Shown here: positions 32,848-45,100 of the stretch, one piece after another | Layout: each line of letters opens with the position of its first letter | How positions within the stretch are numbered: the stretch's first letter is position 1 | From: Scilla litardierei | Lineage: Eukaryota > Streptophyta > Magnoliopsida > Asparagales > Asparagaceae | DNA: 64,000 bases | Assembly (NCBI GenBank): GCA_030789695.1 | Contig: CM061132.1 | Location: 148,808,597-148,872,596 of the forward strand | Direction: 5' to 3' | Position numbers and translations under genes: made by a program | Notes under the pieces: model-generated | What the model was told of the DNA's origin: nothing | The model's database searches: none | The model's input: the letters and a program-made list of their open reading frames with translations, nothing else

Positions 32848-35800
32848 TGCATGAGCTCGCGTCCGTGCATGCATGCATTTGCGCACTGCAGTCATTCTAC
32901 TGCCTTATTTAAGGAAAAACTTCACCTTATTGGGCTGGTCTTGTTTTCTCTTTTTCAAATATAATATGGCTTGACGGTGAAAATATTCTTAGCCCATTGG
33001 AATCTGTGGGTGCAGATGTTACCGACGGTTGCATATGCTGACAATCCATCAACGAGCTTTGCTGCAAAATTTGTCCATGCATCCACAAACAAAAACAAAT
33101 GCTCGATTAATCGTGTGTTGGTGAGTATATGAACACACATACATGCATAATATACATATGTGATACACACAGTGACAGATGGATACATATGTAAATGTGT
33201 GATGCACATGTTTGTGTTTATCTATTCCATGCTTTGTAATGCATTATCATCCATACCAACATTTCTTCGTTATTCTGGCTAATTCATGCTGGCATTTAAC
33301 TGTCCGTCGCACCACAATCTTTAGTCATGGGCATGTTATGTGTAAATTTCAGCATTTTTGATAAAAACTTAAGTTCCGCTTCTGTGTTGTGAGTCTGTAG
33401 GATCTTTTGAAGAACATTTCTAGTATGCACATGTAAACTTTGGTGGTTATTTGTTCTAGACTTGAATGATACAAATTTTAAGTATTCTTTAAGATTCTAA
33501 ATTTTTTGGCAGTTATCCGTGGTATCATTTCTTCTTTTTCTGTTTGATGGAAAAACATTGAAGTTATAACTCCACAGATTGCCTGCATTTGGTTATCAAC
33601 AGTTAATTCTTGATTATTTACAAATTTTCTCATGCTTAACTATTTTACCCTACATGGTTTGTTACAACTTACAAGGGAACATTACTACAAATATACTTAA
33701 TAATTATTAAAAGAAAGCGACAATAATCCTTTTGCATCCTGAACATCACTTGGACTTTATATGCAGGCCCCTTAGCTGTTGTTAAGTGGTTGTTAAATAC
33801 ATGTGTCATCTGCATGTAGTCTATATGGGCGTGTAACCACTTATGCGGTTGCTAAGCTGCTAGGTGGTTTGTATAAAACTGGGAGAACTCTATATGTTCA
33901 TGTATCATATTTCTTTATATTTTCTTGAGCCTTCAGCTGCATGATGTCAAATATGTGCATCATGTGGTGTCCCATTTGGATTCAAGCATAATTCATGGGC
34001 ATCTTTAGATTGGTACAAACCATATTTGAAAGCTAGATTTTTCCCCTTCCTCCCATAGGGAAGTAAAAATAAAACAAACAAGTACGCGGAATATGCATCG
34101 CGATAGTATCGTGAACGATCGTAAAAGATCGTGGAATGGAAATCCGCCCAGACAGGGGACAAAGAACACGCTCCAATCGCTTTCGCACTCACAATCATAA
34201 GTTTTCCCAAAAACCGACGAGTTAAGCTAGATTAATCAGTTGTTAGTTTTAGTGTCGTGATGTGGGTTAAGTTAATATTATGTAAACTACGTGGTCAACG
34301 GGGGAGGTCCACAGAGACTAATCGAATGTAATAGCCATCCATGTTCAGAGTCAATCTCAATTCCATCAGTCATCTAGTATCATGTCGGTATTATGTCGTC
34401 ACAAGTAACATCCCAAGACAACACAATTTAACACAATATTAAACTTCATGGTACTAGCAAGCTCAAGAGATAATTAAATGACATGATAATAAGCTGGCAT
34501 GAGATAAAGTAAGACATGGATGTTTCTTATGAAACTCCAAAGCTGAACTGATTTAAAAGAAGCTACCAACTGTTCCATGCAACGAACCAAGAAACCAATG
34601 AAATATAATAATTGCTCGATAAAGAAGCCCACAAATCAAACTTATGCTGGCTTTAGGGATCAGAGCCAGAGGGGTCAGATTCAAGTAACCACACCGGAAT
34701 CCAAAACAACAAGCGAGGAAACCAGCCGAGCCTAACATTAACCTAGGGACCCAAGACAACGCGCAAGGGAAGCTATCAAACATAACAAGCAAGGAGCCCA
34801 AAACAGTAAGTAAATAAGCCATCCACAACCCACAAGTAAGGAGAGCCAGTCGCAACCCACAAGTAAGGAGGGCCAGCCGCAACCTTCAACAAGTAAGGAG
34901 GGCTAGCCGCAACCCAACAAGTAAGGAGGGCCAGCCACAACCTAACGACCCAGGAACCCCAAAACAGCAAGTAAGAGAACCAACCGAACCCACCATTTGC
35001 AGAGAAAGCCAGCCGCAACTCAACATGCAGGGAGCCCAAAGCCACAAGCAACAACAACCCAGTAACAATAAGGATACCAAAACCCGCAAGCAAAGGAAGC
35101 CCCAAACAGCAAGCAAAACCAACCGAACCCAAACAACAAGCAGAAGGCCACCGAACTCAAAACAGTAAGGGAAGCCCAAACCTCAAGTAAGGTTCCAACG
35201 AACCCAACACAACAAGAAGAAAAGCCAGCCGCTGCCAAGCAGCAAGTAAGAAAATCCAATCGCAACTCAACAACCAGCAAGGAAGCCCAAGGCAGCAAGC
35301 AGAAGGGCCACCGCTACCCTAAAACAGCAAGACAACCCAACCCGCAAATAAGGGAACCCCAAACTGCGGGCAAGAGGGACCACCGAACCCAACTCAAGCA
35401 AGCAAACCCCAAACCCGGAAGCAAGCAAAGCCCCAATCAGCAAACAAAACCAACTGAACCCAAACGACAATCAAAGATAGCCCCCGAATCCAAAAACCCA
35501 AGAACATAACACAAGTAACGAACCAGCCAAACCTCAACGCAACAGTAAGGCATGCCACCGAACTCCAATAATAGCAAGCAAGGAACGACCAAATCCACAA
35601 CGTTTCAACTCAAATAAAGCATGTGGAGAATCGAGAGAAAAATTGAAACGTAAAGGGTTTAGAGTCTACCTGAAATCGTAGCCGAAGAATCAAGAAAATT
35701 AAGAACCGAAGCCCAACGACGAACAAAGGATTCAACCGAACCTAAACAAGCAATAGAAGAACCCAGCCTCAACCCTCAGTCAGCAAGGAACCCACATCTG

Positions 35801-36117
35801 CAAGCAAGGGAGCCACCGAACTCATCAGCGAGCAAAGGGGATCCGTCACACTCAACAGCAAACGAAGGGGAGCCACCGAACTCAGCAACAACAAAGAAGA
35901 GAGACCGCAAGTAAGAGGAGTAAGGAAGGGACAGACCGCAAGTAAGGAGAGCCATCAATCAGAAGGAGGAAGAGATGTGTCCTAAAGAAGGCGGAGGGGC
36001 CCCAGAGGACGTGGGGGGCTGTGAGAGGACGAAGGAGGAGAGGGGGGCTGTTTGTCGTCGTGTGCAAAGGACGGATGGATATGGGATGTCGTCGAAGCCC
36101 CATCGAGGGACCCATGC

Positions 36118-36179
<62 letters not shown>

Positions 36180-39100
36180 CACATGAGGCTTCGTCGAGTT
36201 AAACAAGGGGGGAGAGCCCGTGGGTTGGGCTTGAGTGGGCCGGGGGAATTGTGAAAGAAAAGAAAAAAAAGAAAGAGAGATGGGGATGGGCCGTTACATT
36301 CTACCTACCTTAGAAAGATTTCGTCCTCGAAATTTTCATAAAGTAGATTGAGTCAGTCGAGTATCACACTTCATACATACTCTACACTATTCACGAGTCG
36401 ATTGTGTAGACCTGCATAAGCCATCACTTGTAATGCCCCGCTCCCCAGGTGCCGTCACAATTGAAACAAGTGTATGCAGGTCTTGCAGGTGCCAATAAAG
36501 TCAATGTGGAGCAGTGCAGAAAGAAAAGAAATACTTTAAACATGACATGTAACACATTACTGAACAAGAAAATGATAATGCAATCTACACTACTGGTGAA
36601 ACGTAAATGTAATACTCACATCTTGCCAGCTCTAGTCTCCAAGTCCTGCACCGAAAGCTCCAATTTCTCGTGCTCAGACACCTCCGTATGATCTTATGTG
36701 TCACCTAGTGGGGCAACAGAAGTCACACCATGGCTCAATAAAGTAGACAATATCTAAACACATGATAAGAAAAGTAACGATGCACCAAAGAAGATATGAC
36801 AACCGTTATAAGGCACGATACAGTAAGGTAGCATGTTATGAATATTAAAAGACCACAACTACTGTAAGACGGTACTAACTAAAGTGAACCAATTCTAGGT
36901 CGTGACTTATGAGGGAGAGCACGGTGTGCAACTGGCGCCCTTCTGGACCGCAAGGGTGCGACCTCGGGTTGAGTAACAGACTACTCAGGATCCATTCAAC
37001 CGGAAGTACGCGGAATATGCATCGTGATAGTATCGCGAACGATTGTAAAAGATCGTGGAATGGAAATCCTCCCAGACAGGGGACAAAGAACATGCTCCAA
37101 TCGCTTCCGCACTTTCACAATCATAATTTTCCCTAAAACTCAACGGGTCAAGCTAGATTAATCAATTGTTAGTTTTAGTGTCATGATGTGGGTTAAGTTA
37201 ATATTTTGTAAGCTACGTAGTCAAGTGGGAGGTTCACCGAGAATAATCGAATGTAGTAACCAGACATGTCCAGAGTCCATCTCAATTTCACCAGTCATCC
37301 ATTATCGTGTCAGTATTGTGCCATCACAAGTAACATTCCATGACTACACAATTTAACACAATATTAAACTTCATGGTACTAGTAAGCTCTAGAGATAATT
37401 AAATAACATGATAATAAGCTGGCATGAGATAAAGTAAGACATGGATGTTTCTCATGATACTCCACAGCCGAACTGATTTAAAAGAAGCAACACCAACTGT
37501 TCCATGCAACGAACCAAGAAACCATGTAAATATAATAATTGCTTGAGAAAGAAGCCCGAAAGTCAAACTCATGATGGCTCTAGGGATCAGAGCCAGAGGG
37601 GTCAGATTCCCTAAGTAAACCACAACGATATCCAAAACAAGCGTGGAAACCAGCTGAGACCAACATTAATCCAAGGATCCAAGATAGCATGCACGAGAAG
37701 CTACCAAACCTAACAAGTAAGGAGTCCAAAACAATAAGTGAATAAGCCAACCACAACCCACAATAAGTAAGGAGAGCCAGCTGCAACTCGCAATAAGCAA
37801 GGATGGCCAGTCGCAACTCGCAACTCGCAAGGAGGGCCAGCTGCAACCCAACAAGCAAGGAGGGCTAGCCACAACCCACAACCCAGGAACCCCAAAACAA
37901 CAAATAAGTGAACCAACCGAACCCAACAGCAACAGAGAAAGCCAGCCGTAACTCAACGACTAGCATGGAGCCGAAAGTCGCAAGCAACAATAATCCATCA
38001 ACAAGGAGACCCAAACTCGCAAGCAAAGGAAGCCTCAAACAGCAAGCAAAATCAACCGAACCCAAACCACAAGCAGAAGAATGCCACCGAGCTCAAAACA
38101 ATTAGGGAAGCCAAAACCTCAAGCAAGGGGAAGCCAACGAATCCAACACAACAAGAAGAAACGCCAGCTGCAGCTGCAGCCAAGCAGCCAACAAGAAAAG
38201 CTAATCACAACTCAACAACCAGAAGGAAGCCTAAGACAGCAAGCAGAAGGGCCACCGCAACCTTAAAACAAGAAAGCCCAACCCGCAAGCAAGGGAAGCC
38301 CAAACTGCGAGCAAGGGGAACCACCGAACCCAACCCAAGCAAGAAAACCCCAAACCCAGAAGCAAGGGTAGCCCAAACAGCAAGTAAAACTAACCGAACC
38401 CAAACAGGAAGCAAAGATAGCCCCCTGAACACAACAACTCAAGAACCCAACGCAATAAGCAAGGGACCAGTCAAACCTCAACACATCAGCAAGGCCAACC
38501 ACCAGCCACCGAACCCCAAAAACAGCTAGAAACGACCAAAACCCCTACATCTCAACTCAAATAAAGAATGTGAGAATCGAGAGAAAAATTGAAACGTAAA
38601 GGGGATAGAGTCTACCTGAAATCGTAGCCGAAGAACCAAGAAAATTAAGAACCGAAGCTCAACAACAAATAAAGAATTCAGCCGAACCCAAACAAGCAAC
38701 AGAAGAATCCAGCCGCAACCCTCAGTCAGCAAATAGCCCACAACTGCAAGCAAGGGAGCCACCAAACTCATCAGCAGTAAGGAAAAGACAGACCGCAAGC
38801 AAGAGGAGTAAGGAAGGGACAGACCGCAAGTAAGAGGAGTAAGGAAGGGACATGCCGCAAGTAAGGGGAGCCATCAATCAGGAGGATGATGAGAAGAGTC
38901 TTAAAGGAGGTGGAGGAGCCCTAGAGGACGTTTGGGGGGGGGGGGGTTGCAAGAGGACGAAGGAGGAGAGGTGGGTGCTTGTCGTCGTGTGTGAAGGACG
39001 GATGGATGAGGGATGGTGTCGAAGCCCCATTGAGGGACTCATGCTGATGTGAGAGAGAGAGAAGCACACGTCGAAGCCCTAGCACTTGGTTTCTGCCCGA

Positions 39101-42100
39101 TAAAAGAGAGTGAACGGAGACGTGATCGAAAGAAGCCCACGAGGCTTCGTCGAGTCAAAGGAGGGGGAGAAAAGGGGGGAGAGCCCGTGGGCTGGGCTTG
39201 AGTGGTCCGAGGGAATTGAAAAAGGAAAGAAAAATGTGAGAGAGAGAGAGAGAGAGATGGGGATGGGCCGTTACACTTCTAGATCATTTTATTTGATTGC
39301 AATGTTGAATATTATTGTTCTACTAAGGTACCTCAGTACATGAGGTCATTTTTCATTGTTCTCTAGTGTAAATTGCATGTTGATTTGTTGAAACTTAAAT
39401 CTTAGTAACGTTGATGCTTGCAGAATGATTACATATCTTGATTATGATCCCATTAATTCCATTAATTTCTTGTCAGAACCTCACAATTGTTCCCTACCAA
39501 TCCAAACGTTGGGATTTGGTAGTCATTATTTTATATTTGCGCAGAATATTTTATCATTAGAAGTTCTTATGTCATTGCTTAGGTTGTTTCTTTGTTATGC
39601 TACATCCTGGGAGGATTAGTGAGAGAGGGGTGGGTTGGGGGATAGGGGTTGACTAGGATCATTCAGGTGGGCTGGGGGAGAGTGGTTGACTAGGATCCAT
39701 TCTAGTGGGTTGGAGCCACATGTTTGATTCACTTGAACGAATCATAGTCAACACCATAAATTAAATAATGTATATGATCTGTCACATTAATTCACATATA
39801 TACCGATTTATTTATTTTAATTTTTTTTCCAGATATATGAATGATCAACATACTAATAATCAAGTGAATCCAATTCTATTTGACCCGATCGTTACAAATT
39901 CTACGATTTTAGAACAATAGAACTTTTTGTAATGAGTGAATCGAGGGTCAAGTCCTCTTAGTGTCATTTGGGGTTTTGAGATTTTAGAATATGCCCATCA
40001 ATCCTATAAAAAATTTCAAAAAAAAATAATGTGGCTGTGTTTGTGTATTTCTGTAGTGACAGCACATACCCATTATCATATATATATATATATACACATT
40101 ATATACAATTGAGGAATGTTTTTTTGAATGTGGTTGCTGACTATGACTAAAGGGTGGGTAGAAGGACGGTTGGGATTGAATCCTGAGAAATCAATGTGTT
40201 GGAAGAAAGTTTGTGAAAATTTTGGGGGGAAAATCCTAAAGCTAAATTTTGGGGAATTAAATACCCTAAAATTATAGGGAAAATTAAATCTGGATGGAAC
40301 TATATTTTGGGAGAACTAAAAGTTTTAATTTTGCTAGAAACCAAATTTGGATGGAACTAATTTTTGGGGGCAACTAATTTTTTTTGGAGAACTAAATTTT
40401 CTTGGGTAAATTTTTTGGGGAACTAAATTTTAATTTAAAATTTTATTGGAAAAACTAAATCTGGAGGGAACTAAAATTTTAACTTTTGGAGGAATTAAAT
40501 TTGCAGGGTACTAAATTTTGGGGAACTAAATTTTCTCAGGTAACTAAATTTTAATTTAAAATTTTATGGGGAGACTAAATATGGAGGAAACCAAAATTTT
40601 AAATTTTAGAGGAACTAAATCTGTAGGGTATCATTTAAAATTTTATGGGGAAACCAAATATAAAGGAAACTAAAATTTTAAATTTTGGAGGAACTAAATC
40701 TTGGGGGAACTAAAATATTTGGGGGAACCAAATTCTATGGTGAACCAAATTTTAATTTGAATGTGGTTAAAATTTTTTGTTGGGGGGAATATTTTGAGGG
40801 TGATTGCAAATTTTAGGGGATGGAGATTTTGAATGTGTTGAAATTTTTCGGGAAAATATTTTGAATGCCACGTGACCTATGGTCATGGGTTATGACTAGT
40901 GTGTGTGTATAATACAAGAATAATGTATTTTGCAGTCTACACAGGAAGACTCACATATTCATCATATTTATTTATATTTAATTTTTTTTCTCATGTTTAT
41001 ATATCATGGATTGATCAACATACTAAAAATCAAGTTAATCTAATGCTATTTGATTCTCGATCCAATTGTTACAAATTTAACGGTTTTAGAACAATTGAAC
41101 TTATCATAGCGAGTGGATCAAGGGTCAAATCCCATTGAACTTATCATAGCGAGTGGACCAATTGAACTTTGTACACCAATCTAATAAATTTTTTTTCAAA
41201 AAATAGGGGGTTTTTTTTTTTTTTTGGGGGGGGGGGGTTTGTGCTACCATTAGCATAGGAAAATTCCTGCGCACACATAATTCTTAACATTAGGCCATAT
41301 GCATATGATTAATTTGATGAACCAAGCTAAGTTGGAGATCAGTGTCAAATACCCATAAATGAACACGGGACAACACCAGACAAGATTTTTTTTCTTTTTT
41401 TCCTAGTGGAAGTATGCTATCTATTTTGTTTTGTAACTACCTTATGCAGTTGTTTTTTATTTTCTGGAAACAGTGGACACCTACAGGGAGACGTCTCATC
41501 ACTGGATCTCAAAGTGGTGAATTTACTCTTTGGAATGGGCAGTCTTTTAACTTTGAGATGATTCTCCAGGTTCTGATTGCTGTTCATTTCCTTTCCCGTT
41601 TGAACTATTGATTTTTAATTTCTATAAACTGAACTTGTATTGAGCTTGTATTTCTCCTCTAGGCACATGATCAACCAGTTAGGTCCATGGTGTGGAGTCA
41701 TAATGAGAATTGGATGGTGACTGGCGACGATGGGGGTTCAATTAAGTATGCTGACTTATCTTTGTACCGTACTCTTCTGTATTGTAATCACTTCTCCTGA
41801 CCCTTGCATTGCCCCTTTGTTTTGCATAGGTATTGGCAAAACAATATGAACAATGTAAAGGCAAACAAGTCTGCTCATAAAGAATCAGTTCGTGACTTAA
41901 GGTACATAGTTAGGGTGGTATCCTGTAGGCGCTTTGACACAATAATTGTGTCTATTAACTACCATTTTTCAACAGTTTCTCCAGAACAGATCTCAAATTC
42001 TGTTCTTGTTCTGATGATACCACTGTTAAAGTTTGGGACTTTGCAAGGTGCCAAGAGGAGAGATCATTAACCGGTAATTGTTTCAAGTTTCTTCCTATGT

Positions 42101-45100
42101 TCTCTTATTGTCTCATTCAATAGTTGTTCTTGCTAGATGTCGGGGCAAGAGTACCATCTTGAATTGAACTGTTGTAACTTTGGTATCTCCTTATTCACAT
42201 GTGGCCTCAAGAGACAGAGGCAAGATTGCCAACAACCAAGAATGTAACCATGAAGTCTTTCTTTTCCTTTTTTCAAGTGTATTACAGCAGTAGCATTAAA
42301 GTTTCATCTGTTCCAAGGTCACAACTCACAAGTGATGCTGATTGCTATGAAAGTAGCATGCTGGAGCAGGCTTCGTTGGATGGACGTTTGTTTGGAAAGT
42401 GGACTTCTTAGGATTGCAGAGGCCTATTTATATGCACTAGCGTGCAATGCACGTCTTGATATGAAATCAAGGCACTATGCTTATGCATATAAAGGATTAC
42501 TATGGTGTCTTTAAAATTTATAAAATATCACTACCATTACAGTAGGGAACTAAAATCGTGAAACTTAACATATACTAGGTTTATATCGAAAAGAGATATA
42601 TCCACGAAAAACAGAAATACAAATAAAAAAAGATTAAAATACCTGAAAAATATAATCACCAATGGGACTATAGATAATGCCCAAACCTGAATGATCATAT
42701 TGCAATTAGGGGTGGGCAGAAAACCCAAAAACCCGTTTCCGGTTCCAAAACCGAAACCGATTTTGAGTTGTCCGAATAATTGGAATCGGATTTGGGTTGA
42801 AAAATGCAAACTAATTTGTTTCGGAATCGGAAACCGGAACTCAACTCAAAAAACCCTGTCCGATCTGATTCTGATTCCAGATCTGATTCTGATTCCAATG
42901 TATCTGTTGCACAAGATCGTACCTCGCACTGGATAGTACCTCGCACGTTACTAATTTTGTGAAGATGTCTCCAAAGAACCTATTCCAATGTAGCTGTCTT
43001 CTTCCTCCCAACTTCCCTCCTCGGCCTCGCTCTCCACCTCCTCGCATGCAATGGTCTCGATCTCGCCTGCAACGGAACTGAACCTACAGCTATCGGTGGA
43101 GCACGTGGAGGCATCGAGGATGTCGCTGCATCGATTCAGGAACATGTCGAGCAGCTCAATGTGGTACAAGCTCAACTACATCGAGTCCAAAGGGAGGATG
43201 TGGAGAGGAGACATGGTTTGGATGATTGTTTAGTCCCACATCGGTGGGAGTAAACAACTTCTCATTGTTTAAATATGTTGGATTGTTTGCTTCCAATAGA
43301 AATTCCAAAACCAGAATCGGAATCAGATCTAATTTCCTCTTCCGATTGCAAAACTAGAATCGACTATTCCGGATCCGATTTGTCGGAATTCGGATGAGGA
43401 TTTTTTTCCCGGTTGAATTAAATCAGATTTGTATTTGGATTTTTCTATAAAATCGGATTAACCTGATGCACTCCCCTAGTCACAATCACTAATAAATAAT
43501 TTAAGTAAAAAATAGAAAATAAGACATGAAGGCGATGTCCCTACTTTTAATTGCATGTACACTTGATGTTGTGGGGAGAGATATTATCATTGGTATTAAC
43601 TAGAGAAATTGGAGTAAAGGGAAATTGACCGTGGGTATGGAGAAAATTAAAGAGAGAAAGAGGAGGAAATGAAGATATCATTGTCGATGTTAACGAGAGA
43701 GGGAAGAATGATGAACAAAAGAGGGAGGTTGCATATTGTTATATACGAATTTAGGTTATATATTTTTTGAATTTGAAATGGTTAGCAAATGATTTCCGTA
43801 TAAGCCTAATGAGTAATGTATTCAATAATTCATATTTTTAGATTAAAGCTGTGATACAATAATTTTATCTATATTTTCCCCCTCCAAAGGACATGCTTAA
43901 GATTTTGTCATTATATTAATGAATTATCTTATTTTAATAACTCATACATATTATAATGATCCTAAATGACAAGCAAGAGAGTTTTCACTCTAAGCTTGCA
44001 TAGAATTTTGAAATGACGTGATTCTTGTGATCAAAATTTGATTTAGTAGATATTTTTATTGAGAGAGAAGATGGATTGAAAGTTCAATATGATAGTTGAA
44101 TAATTCTTATGAATATAGAGTTTAAATATACTAGGTTATATAGTGATCTATAGATAAATGAGTTTGACACCTTTAGTAGGAACTTTGAAATTGAAAACAT
44201 ATTAAAATATTTTTTTTTTGCCGAATACACTCTTTTAAGAGAAAAAGAAGGATTAAGATATTGAGAAAAATAATTTGCTTTTAAAAGCGCTTTAGTTGAT
44301 TGCTGTTTTTGTTGTTGTTGTTGTTTTTTGTGTTTGGGGGGATTGAGATATCTAAAAAGAGATAGTTGTAATTGGATGGAGAAGAGCTTGGACAGGGATT
44401 GTGAGTCCAAAGTCAAAATGTTGTAGGGAGAAAGAGTGAAAAAGTATAATGAGAGAAAAATGTGTAGACTTTATTTAAAGTGGAATTCAAAGATAAGTGG
44501 AAACATGATTACAAATTTACCCCTCTTAGGAGAAAAGTTAGGGGAACTCTATTTGCTTTAAAGGGTTCATCAGGTATCTCTATATTATTTTTTAATCATA
44601 AATTTAACAATGACACACCTTCCTTTGTGAACTACCCTTAAGGTTTGCCACTTTCATCTTCCTGCGAAATGGTAATCTTGAAATAGATTTTTCTCTTACC
44701 ACATAAATAATCTCTCCGCCCTCTATAGTCTTCCTTAGAAAAGCATGTTGCTTGTGTTCTTTTGGTACATCGTTTTGCTAGTCTTGTTAATCACCAGAAA
44801 TTAAAGGGTCATATCAGGCTAGTTTCCCTAATCAGGAGAAATTAAAGGGCCATATGCAATATGGTCAAAGGATTGGCAGAAACTTGCATGAAAAAGTTGT
44901 TAACGATCAGTCCAAACAGATAGAATAACATAATTTGGAACGTGCGTTATCTTGGACCACAGAGGTCTGAAAATCTCTTTAATGAGCATGCTTTCGCATT
45001 CCAGAACTATCCAGACCATCAACAGTCAATGACTGCCATAATTAATTGATGGCATTAGCAGTTATTGGATCAAATTCTGTTCCTTGTCTTGAACTGACCA

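Larger units (their letters stand above)
34080..36298 (-). repeat. LTR (3' on the minus strand)
   Basis: Contains a degenerate ~25-bp tandem array (CAAGTAAGGAGGGCCAGCC) at ~34780-35600 and a (GA)n microsatellite. Shares order and sequence with 37004-39275. The ORFs seen across the array are low-complexity and not credible genes. Confidence 0.75.
34080..39275 (-). mobile_element. Minus-strand chromovirus-like LTR pair with a 0.7-kb interior
   Basis: Two direct copies of a ~2.2-kb sequence (34080-36298 and 37004-39275) both end GGGCCGTTACA, i.e. start TGTAACGGCC on the minus strand, as chromovirus LTRs do. Beside the inner edge, minus strand, lies ATTTCGAGGACGAAAT (complement near 36318-36333), the pol-end motif also seen before the 3' LTR of the Tekay element. 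The interior is only 705 bp with no gag or pol, so this is a large-LTR non-autonomous derivative. The other LTR end lacks a clear CA and no target-site duplication was found. Confidence 0.7.
42707..43478. mobile_element. hAT-like non-autonomous element carrying a gene fragment
   Basis: Left end TAGGGGTGGGCA and, reverse complemented, right end TAGGGGAGTGCA form imperfect terminal inverted repeats of the type common in plant hAT elements. The flanking 8-mers ATTGCAAT and GTCACAAT agree only partly. The outer ~170 bp on each side are rich in CCGGAATCGG variants. The centre (~42940-43260) is GC-richer, with an open frame that looks captured. Confidence 0.5.

Noticed and set aside
35882..36254. 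Ser-Leu or Arg-Glu repeat ORFs, also at 54664-55284
   Set aside because: Products of (GA)n microsatellites.
34553..38798. Many minus-strand ORFs of 60-120 codons rich in Leu, Phe, Trp and Cys that look like membrane proteins
   Set aside because: They all run through the degenerate CAAGTAAGG/CCAGCC array in the two LTR copies; composition comes from the repeat and no family is recognisable.
34040..39290. CTAGAT flanks as target-site duplication of the minus-strand LTR pair
   Set aside because: The left copy lies ~50 bp outside the shared repeat edge, so the match is probably chance.
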